From Batillaria attramentaria (taxonomy: Eukaryota; Mollusca; Gastropoda; Batillariidae): DNA of 64,000 nt. The notes beneath the pieces are model-generated. The model was not told the DNA's origin. It did not search any database and was given only the letters and a program-made list of their open reading frames with translations. Each line of letters starts with the position of its first letter. Positions within the stretch are counted from its first letter, which is position 1. Of the stretch, positions 56,796 through 64,000 are shown one piece after another. The stretch covers positions 272,501 to 336,500 of the forward strand of contig JACVVK020000037.1 of NCBI GenBank assembly GCA_018292915.2. Direction: 5' to 3'. Made by a program: the position numbers and the translations under genes.

Positions 56796-57824
56796 CAGCG
56801 AATAATCGTGTTAAAAGAGTCGAGTTCGGTTAGGCATGGGCATACTCAGCTGACTGGCATGACAACACGCGCAGCAGAACGAAACGACCCCGTTCGAGCT
56901 GGCTAAACCGAGCTATCAGAATTTCACCTTTGCATCAAGTAGTTTGCTCCAGTTTCCTTGTTCCTGCCAGTGTTACCACTAATACACCAGGCTGCCCCGG
57001 CCGCTAGACAATACAGTCCAACCCCAGTCACCTGAGTAAACACCCTTGACACTTTTTACACCCAACATACATCTCATCCGCACTGCCCGCCTACCCACCC
57101 GATCTGCCCCATCACAAAATGCTACCAAGTACACCCAACACCATTCCGGTCGTCACAGTGAAAATTGTTTTCTTTCCCGTGAGTGTGGCTTGTCCTTCTT
57201 CCTTGAGGGGCTGAGTTCAGATGAACTGGTTGCCCTGCCTTGTCTTTGGTTTAAACAGGTTTATTGCAATACAAGTCGTGCAAGTAAACAATTAGTGAGC
57301 GTAAACAAGCACTGCTTTGTTTTTCCGTTCATAGACGGACCGGAGACAAATTGGAAGTTCAATAATAAGAACAAGAAATTGTATATGTTACCCAATTTTC
57401 TAGCCATGGATTGGGTAGTATTTGTGTCAGTGTGCATCCGCTATATAGCGTAGCGGTTGTATAGTTTTGCCGGACGCCAAAATTAAGCTGAATGCCTGTC
57501 TCATGACATCAGTGATGAAAACGTCAAGACCACTCAACGGCGCGGTAACAGTGCCGATTATTTGTATAAATCGTGAATCCACCAGAACCATTTTATCTCC
57601 AGTGAAATACTCACTCTTCACACACATTAGAAATTCTGTTTTCATTGCAGCTGACGAAATTCGATTGTGTAAGCTGGAAACACTAGGATTAGTTTTAGCA
57701 CACAACAGCCAGTATGACTAAGTAGGCTGAACAATTTGGTCTTCTTTTATGTACGGTAATATTTCTTTGACGTCACACTAAGATCAGGCGACAAGGACAA
57801 TGTATACATATCATGTGCAGTCTA

Positions 57825-57849
57825 TGTGTGTGTGTGTGTGTGTGTGTGC
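57825..57849. repeat. (GT)n microsatellite, short
   Basis: About 12 GT units. Confidence 0.95.
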
Positions 57850-58099
57850 TATGTGTATGTATATGTAAGTGCATACATGCTCATGACTTTACATTTCTTT
57901 GAGCAAGCTTTGTGAATCCACATGGTAAATCTTGATATATATCTGTTAAATTTTGAATACACTCATGTTTTAACTATACAGTGTATGCATACATGTGACT
58001 CCATCTATACTTGCTGAACTGAAATGTGAAAAAGACAATTAAAAAAGAAGAAATTCGATTGTGTTGCTGTAGCGTTTGTTAACCCGCCTCCCTGCTCCA

Positions 58100-58351
58100 A
58101 GACAAACAGGTGAAACTGTAGCCTTTTGTTTTGTAAATTCCAGTGCATGCGTGCATCGCCTGTTTCCAGAGCCAGGCCTTGACAAATGCCCGGAAAGAGG
58201 AGACAGGCGAAACACGAAGCACAAAGCAGGAACGAGTGTAACGGAAACCCCAAAATCGCCCAAAGTAGCAATTGCCTGGAGGGCCCCATTTGTCGACAAT
58301 AGGTTCCGGAGAGAAAACAAATGCTCTCACTTTTCCCTTTCTCATTTTCAG
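58100..58351. other. Unique flank upstream of the candidate exon
   Basis: Non-repetitive, moderately GC-rich DNA (ccagagccaggccttgacaa, tagcaattgcctggagggcc) ending in the splice acceptor. This would be intron if the exon is real. Confidence 0.3.
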
Positions 58352-58450
58352 GGGGTGGCTGCCACCGGGCCCTCAGAGTGCTCTGCCCTTCCGCCAGGCG
58401 TCCCAGCATTCCCTGTACATGTGCACGCCAGAGGGCGCCAGCAGCATCGG
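58352..58450 (+). CDS. Candidate internal coding exon, unknown protein
   Basis: A pyrimidine-rich acceptor (ttttccctttctcattttcag, G at 58351) precedes 99 nt ending at donor gg|gtagga (GT at 58451). One frame is open throughout: after one base completing a split codon it reads GWLPPGPQSALPFRQASQHS, then LYMCTPEGASSIG, with two bases carried to the next exon. Length divisible by three and equal entry and exit phase suit a cassette exon. About two-thirds of third codon positions are G or C, unlike the flanks, and the frame closes at TAG right in the donor, as expected of an intron. The protein family is not recognised, and no neighbouring exon was found in the window, so flanking introns would be long (at least 5 kb downstream). 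A chance ORF cannot be excluded. Confidence 0.5.
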
Positions 58451-59900
58451 GTAGGAAGAACTTGTCTCGCCGTATGGCCACCACGTGTGTCAGTGTCGTC
58501 TGTAGTGTTTTGTGTTAGTTTTTTTGTGTGTTTGTTCTGTGCGTTTACGTTCTTCTGTAATGGCTGCGGTAATTGTCTTCAACAGTTTTTGTGTCGGCTC
58601 ACGGGCGTCTGAGCCGGTTCCGTTTGTTCTGCAAGAAAAAGGTGACTTGCAGTACTCAGTGGAACCTCAGTTTCCGGAACTGACCCTTCCTGACCTTCCC
58701 GCTAGTCACGTCGTGGTCGTTGTTTTTGTTTCCAGTCACTGGTTAACCTTCACTTATGGGAACCCCGTCATTTCAACGCAACTTCCGCAACTCAAGTTAC
58801 CTTCAGCTTCCAGTTTTAACTCAGTGGTAATTCCACAATCATTTAAATCAAGTTGCTGGAATGCGCATGCAAATCTGGAGAAACTGATGGGTAGTCACTC
58901 AGGGATGACCATTGCTGACCTGCTGCTTTTTAAATTTCCTGTACTGATCATCATGTTTCAGACAGTGTGGAATTTCATGATTCCATTCATCGTAAATTGA
59001 CTGAGACTGTCACAGTCAGTTACACTTGTTGAGGAAAATTTATGGCTTCCGTTTTCTGCTTTTTGAAATTCCGGAATTTGGCGTATGTCAGATTCAGTTG
59101 CAAAACAATCCAGTCCAGTTCTTTTTAATTTTTTTTTTTTAGTCCAACGCCCTTGAAGAAAAGTTAAATAAATAAACACCATCCCGCCCTAACTTTCTGT
59201 TAAAGCGTTGAGAACGAGAAAAAAGAAGTCTTTTTCTCAAACATTATTTTTGTTTCTTTTCTTATCCAGTTCTACTTCCCTGTTTTGCCTCTTCAAACTA
59301 CAAAGACGAGGAGGGGGAAGGCACTGGAACTGGGCTGGAGGAGGGGCGCTGGGGGAAGGTGTGTGTAGGGGGAAGGGGGGGGGAGCTTTTAGTAAACACT
59401 GAAGAGGCGGGACAGAACCCATTGTAGAAGTTGAAAGAGGAGACGCGAGAGTGGGACTGAAAGTCCTGGTTTGTTTGCGGCAGATATACAGAAAGGCTGG
59501 CTGATGGATGGTAATGAATTGTGTGCTGTATCCATTTCTTTCTCGGGCAACAACGAATTCTTGTTTCTCCTTGTCAAACAAGTTGGGAGACAAAGTCGGG
59601 AACCATGTGCCGAGCATCAGCAGGGCCGCAGGACAGGATTTTCATCGCTGTAGATTTCTTTAGATACAGAAACAACAACCGCTTTTCTTGCTTTGTCCGA
59701 GGGCTTCTCTTTCTTCTGTCTAGTTCTGACCTGGAACACCCCCCCCCCCTCCCTATTCCCCGTTCCTCTTTGCTTCGACTGATGCAGAGCCGGTACTTCG
59801 TTTCTGTCCTGTGTTCAGTCTTTACACTGATCACGCTGTCTCGTTAATGCCTGAAATGTAGGTACACTAATCTCGTCGAGTTGGTAGTCGATCATCAACC
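58451..59900. other. No supported gene
   Basis: Frames are broken by stops; a G-rich patch at 59300-59390. A 162-codon frame (58512-59000) has no recognisable domain or coding bias. Confidence 0.4.
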
Positions 59901-59904
59901 CCAG

Positions 59905-59969
59905 CCCCCCCCCCCCCAGTCCCCCCCCCCTCTCTCTCTCTCTCTCTGACACACACACAGTGACACACA

Positions 59970-60021
<52 letters not shown>

Positions 60022-60030
60022 CACACACAT
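59905..60030. repeat. polyC, (CT)n, (CA)n composite
   Basis: C homopolymers (59904-59929), CT to 59947, CA with gtgacacaca breaks to about 60018, then a cgcgcgcg stretch (Z-DNA-prone). Confidence 0.95.
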
Positions 60031-60117
60031 ACACGCGCGCGCGGGCTAAAGATAAAGACTGGAGACAGTATAGAATGCTTTTCATGGAACATGGAGTAAT
60101 ATACAACGGAATGACAC

Positions 60118-60300
<183 letters not shown>

Positions 60301-60369
60301 GGACGGCAGGAAAAGAAAAAAGAAACCTATTAGAGAGATTGCGGTGACAAAAGACTGGGAATTGTCATT

Positions 60370-60500
60370 AGGAGAAAAGTAGGTGTAGCCGGATTACGCG
60401 CCAACCTCATATTCCATCAGTATTGACGGGATTTGTTTTCTTTATAATCACTTATCCAAAATAGGCTGGCGACACACTGACATAATTATTAATGTTTGCC
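60370..60500. other. Candidate conserved non-coding island
   Basis: Unique DNA with ggattacgcgccaacctcat, tttataatcacttatccaaa and tgacataattattaatgttt: TAATCA and TTATCC cores. Inference only. Confidence 0.22.
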
Positions 60501-61124
60501 GGTGAACGAGTGCAAGGGAAAGGGGAAGATAGAATATGACTCATGAACACGGCGACAACTTGAAACAACTACAGACCCAACTGAACAACCAGAATCGTAT
60601 ACACACCCTCACATTCTCACCTCTACGACCGCCCCCTCCCAATAAAACAAACAAACAAACAAAAGGAACAAGAACCGGAAGAACAAAATGAACAACAACA
60701 CTTTAATTTTCAGACACAAAAAAGTCGCAGAACTGTCTACTGAAGACATGTGAGAAGCAATATCAGCCCTTTTATTCAGGTGGCAGCCATGTCTGTCCAC
60801 AGTATACGTCTAGCTCCATCCGGCTCCTGTGACAAATGAGCTGTAAACACTGACCGGAAGTGCGTCTGTCGTTAGCTGTTATCTCCCTTTGGAGAGACTC
60901 TTTTTATCTGCGGAAGCCCCTCCACAAGCAAACTGTCATTTGCGAAAAGAAAATCTTTTCCGTGTGGGTTCGCCTTGTTTATATCATTCACCACCATATT
61001 TCTCCTATTGTGTGGTCCATGTTTGGTAACGACGCCCAGACTCCCCTGACTGCTGGCCTCCCTGTTTCTGACATAGACACTGCCGACTAAACGCGAAGAA
61101 CAGACGTGGGCCACATCGCTCGAC

Positions 61125-61260
61125 CAATTGCCGAGTTTTCCATTCTAATTACTCAGCGGGGGATATTGAGGGTTGGTGTCTGTAATTAATCTGCCAACCA
61201 TTGTTAGAGGGCCACCCTCTGCCATCCTGCTCGAGTCCACTTTTCCTGATTTTTACTTAC
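61125..61260. other. Candidate conserved non-coding island
   Basis: ccattctaattactcagcgg and gtctgtaattaatctgccaa contain paired TAATTA-type homeodomain cores in unique DNA. Confidence 0.25.
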
Positions 61261-61467
61261 ACCGATCACCAGCGGCTTCTGGTATAGGGTGGGCCATGAG
61301 GAGGGAGGAAGGGGTTGCTCGACTCATCATGTATATCGTCAGTATGCATCGAAATCTACACAAATACTTGCGTTTTAATGCTGACCAAGACGGGAAAAAT
61401 TGTTAGCTGTGTGTCTGAGTTGGCAACACCCGTGCAAAAATCGCAATTTTACTTGAAATCTTCGGAT

Positions 61468-61625
61468 CACCAGGAACCACTTCAAGCCACTATAATGCAA
61501 TCTGCAGCGGTCTCGGGCCTAACGGGGAAGGTCCACTCCTTGCAAAATAGTGGCTTAAAGTGGTTCCTACTGGTGTGCAGTGGCTTGTTCTTTTTTAAGT
61601 TGTTTCTCTATGGAGAAACAACTTG
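61468..61625. repeat. Inverted repeat plus short perfect hairpin
   Basis: 61468-61493 (caccaggaaccacttcaagc...) pairs with 61547-61574 (atagtggcttaaagtggttc...) across a 53-base loop with few mismatches. Just downstream, aagttgtttctc and gagaaacaactt (61599-61625) form a second hairpin with a four-base or shorter loop. Possibly a decayed foldback element. Confidence 0.75.
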
Positions 61626-62499
61626 ATGGGATGGGGTACATTTCGCTGCGCGCAGCAGCAAGTTTCAGTGATACAAAACAAGACTGTGACGTTTCTCCAG
61701 ACAATACATACTTCGCGCACACAGTGAAGTAACGAAATCCGCGCCATAGACACCTTATGCTGCTACGTTCTTTTCACCAGTCTTATCGTATAGCGGATAG
61801 GGGGTGGTCGGGCTCAAGCGCTGAAGATTTGTTTAAGCTGTCCTGGTTGAAACGAGATTAAACAAATGAACAGAATATATTCTGCACTCAGTGTACTTTG
61901 CCTTATGAGTGCATGGTCAAGGTTTAAGTCTTGTCAACGATTTTGTTTTACCATCTTAGTTTAACTTTTCTCGCCAGCCGCTTGAACTGAACCGCACAGC
62001 ATTCCGCGAGTCACATAACCGTACTCGCCCAACACAATATTTTACCGACACATCCGTGAAGGTCAATGGACGGTGTTTTATACCTTCCTTGTAAATTCGG
62101 CCTCTCAGCTGGCTTGTAAACTCAGTTCCCCATAAATTCATCTGAATCCGCCTTTGTAGGACTGAAGTCGACAGTAGCTTGAAAGGCTTGGCCAGACTGT
62201 GTGCTATCCAGAGCTTTTTTCTAATTGTCTGCAAGGCAAGAAAGACAAATGGAATTCTTCTGCCTGTTTTTCTCAGGCGAGGCGGGGGGAGACAGCGAGG
62301 AGGGAAACAGGTGAATTGGTATCCAGCAAGCAGCTTTGGATTTCTGGGAAATAATTGCCCACCATATGTGCGGGATCAAGTGGAGGTAACAAAAGTTAGT
62401 GGCTGTGGTGTCAGATTAGGTGCCCTTGTCGTGTGCAGCTCAGCAAGTGGGGTTGAATTTGAAATCGTAAGTCTGGTTACTGGAAACTGTCGCTGATTC

Positions 62500-63328
62500 G
62501 GGCATCGCATCGCATTGTGCTGACCGCTTTTGGAGTTTTAGGCTGGTTTGAGGCGCTGTTCAATATGTTTAAACAATAGCTTTTATATCTCCGTCAATAA
62601 TAATTATATGTATTTTGATTATAGTTTTATTTTCAATTTTATAATTGCTATCAAAATCCGGTATGGTTTTGCTTGATTTTCTTTGATTCGCGTACCCAGC
62701 AGAAAGGCCGCATAGACATGCAAAGGTTATTTTATTCGGCAACAGGTTTAAAAAAAAAAGGGGGGGGGGGAGGGGTCAATTATTCATTATAGGACGCTTG
62801 ATTTCGAAATGGCTGATGACTGCAAAGCTGCATCCAACAATGGTCTCTCTTTGTCAGTCTCCAGCTACTGTTCTCTTGTCTTGGCACGAGGATTTAGGAG
62901 GTGGGGGTGGGGGTGTGTGTAGAGGGGTGGATTGTAAGTAAGTAATGAGGGGAAGGGGTGAGAGTTGTAGTCAGTGCTTCTGTTTAAAAAAAAACAAAAA
63001 AAAAAACTGAGGAGCTGAGTCTTGGACGGTTGAGGCCGGAAATGTTGTCTAACGACTAACGTTACTCTTACTATGACTCAGCATCGAATCGACAATACTA
63101 CAAACCATTATTTTGTTTCCGTTGAGTGTTTGATTTTTTTATACCTTCCTACGTGTGTGGTTGCTTTCCGTCTTGTAACCAAAATTTCTTTTGACAAATC
63201 CTGACAGCTAGGTTTTACTGACTAATTAGTACCAGTACTCAGTGAAACTCAGTGATGAGAGTCAGCGAAAAGTTATGCGTTATCAAGATGCCCGGTTTTG
63301 TACCACAACCACCACTACTACTACTACA

Positions 63329-63330
<2 letters not shown>
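62500..63330. other. No supported gene
   Basis: AT-rich sequence with G-rich (62760-62775, 62895-62960) and A-rich patches. No repeat family recognised. Confidence 0.4.
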
Positions 63331-63419
<89 letters not shown>

Positions 63420-63432
63420 TTGCTTGCTTGCT
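63330..63432. repeat. (GT)n then (GCTT)n
   Basis: GT run to about 63417, followed by three gctt units. Confidence 0.98.
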
Positions 63433-63560
63433 TATTTGACTTATATAAAATTAAGAGTCCTATTATAGTGAACGGAGCAGCTGCATGGATCTGAAGACAA
63501 TTATCTGTTTTACATGTTACCTTTTAAAACAGACAAAGTATTTTTGACTTTTGAATCAAC

Positions 63561-63561
<1 letters not shown>

Positions 63562-63593
<32 letters not shown>
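63562..63593. repeat. (GAT)n microsatellite
   Basis: About ten GAT units. Confidence 0.97.
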
Positions 63594-63869
63594 CAGCTAA
63601 TAATACTATTTATAGGGTGTCTTTCCCTGACGGCCAAGCTCTAGCCGCCATAAACTTACAGTGATAAAGATACTCAAGAATCAATCACTGCACCACAGTT
63701 TACGGATCCAGCAAATCTGTACCAAACGGCAAGACAATCACTTGACTCAGTAGTAGGTACTAGACGAGACCTTACAGCATTCCGCCAGGTATACATACAC
63801 CCTGGTACTGCTCTAGTACTAACTGTACACCTCCCAGATCCTCACCCTACACACACAGCCTGCATCTGG

Positions 63870-64000
63870 CACCAGTCTCCTTGTATTGGCTGCTGCCTGT
63901 TGTCTTGGAGGCTGCCGGGATTAATTGCCCACTGGCCCGTGGTTGTGTCAGGGCCGGCCCTTGTTATTGTTGTCAGTTGCCGCTGCTGTTCGAGTCCTCA
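63870..64000. other. Candidate conserved non-coding island (runs off the end)
   Basis: Unique GC-balanced DNA with ccttgtattggctgctgcct, ccgggattaattgcccactg and cccttgttattgttgtcagt: CCAAT-type, TAAT-type and Sox-like cores. It is cut by the window edge. Confidence 0.25.

Overview
This window is non-coding, repeat-rich DNA from an animal nuclear genome. No complete protein-coding gene, rRNA, bona fide tRNA gene, operon or CRISPR array can be supported. The evidence for a metazoan, probably a marine invertebrate and perhaps a gastropod mollusc, is inferential. It rests on very dense (GT)n, (GA)n, (CAAA)n and (TAA)n microsatellites, tRNA-derived SINEs, dead 3' ends of non-LTR retrotransposons, foldback/MITE-like DNA elements, and a degenerate TTAGGG-type tract. 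Nearly all open frames are readings through low-complexity DNA (Cys-Val from GT, Arg-Glu from GA, Leu-Phe-Val-Cys from CAAA).

Mobile DNA: the main family is a tRNA-headed SINE (called SINE-A here) with a (GGGT)n / (ACCC)n tail. About a dozen clear copies or fragments are spread from 1.2 to 54.7 kb on both strands; the copy at 27131-27317 has a perfect 14-bp target-site duplication. A second family (SINE-B) lies at 21.6, 35.4 and 44.5 kb, and several less certain tRNA-like families lie at 0.35, 3.9, 4.3, 27.4, 38.5-38.9, 43.8 and 49.1 kb. Two LINE ORF2 C-terminal relics are readable (47.5 kb, with a one-base frameshift; 53.9 kb, with an in-frame stop), and further LINE-like 3' tails occur at 14.9, 51.2 and 53.4 kb. 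Foldback elements occur at 1315-1590 (inside a SINE), 11739-13457 (1.7 kb, holding a perfect 71-bp hairpin), 16913-17095 (short MITE with a 5-bp duplication) and 46412-46672.

Tandem arrays: minisatellites of 43 bp x7 (15.1 kb), 47 bp x6 (56.2 kb), 38 bp x5 (50.5 kb), 18 bp x5 (8.5 kb) and 22 bp x3.4 (8.7 kb), plus older degenerate arrays at 3.1-3.3, 3.5-3.8, 5.0-5.4 and 36.9-37.2 kb. Segmental direct duplications lie at 18.4/18.7, 18.9/19.1 and 30.7/31.0 kb.

Possible genic and regulatory content: the best candidate exon is 58352-58450 on the + strand (99 nt, good splice sites, symmetric phase, GC-rich third positions). A weaker one is 41176-41315. Islands of non-repetitive sequence with homeodomain-like TAAT and GATA motifs (20.7, 23.2-23.9, 26.7-26.9, 33.1-33.3, 52.4, 60.4, 61.1 and 63.9 kb) could be conserved non-coding elements. 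This would fit a large intron or gene desert around a developmental gene, but it is inference only. No new functional system is evident; the most unusual items are the nested foldback structures and the repeated association of retroposon copies with (GA)n arrays.
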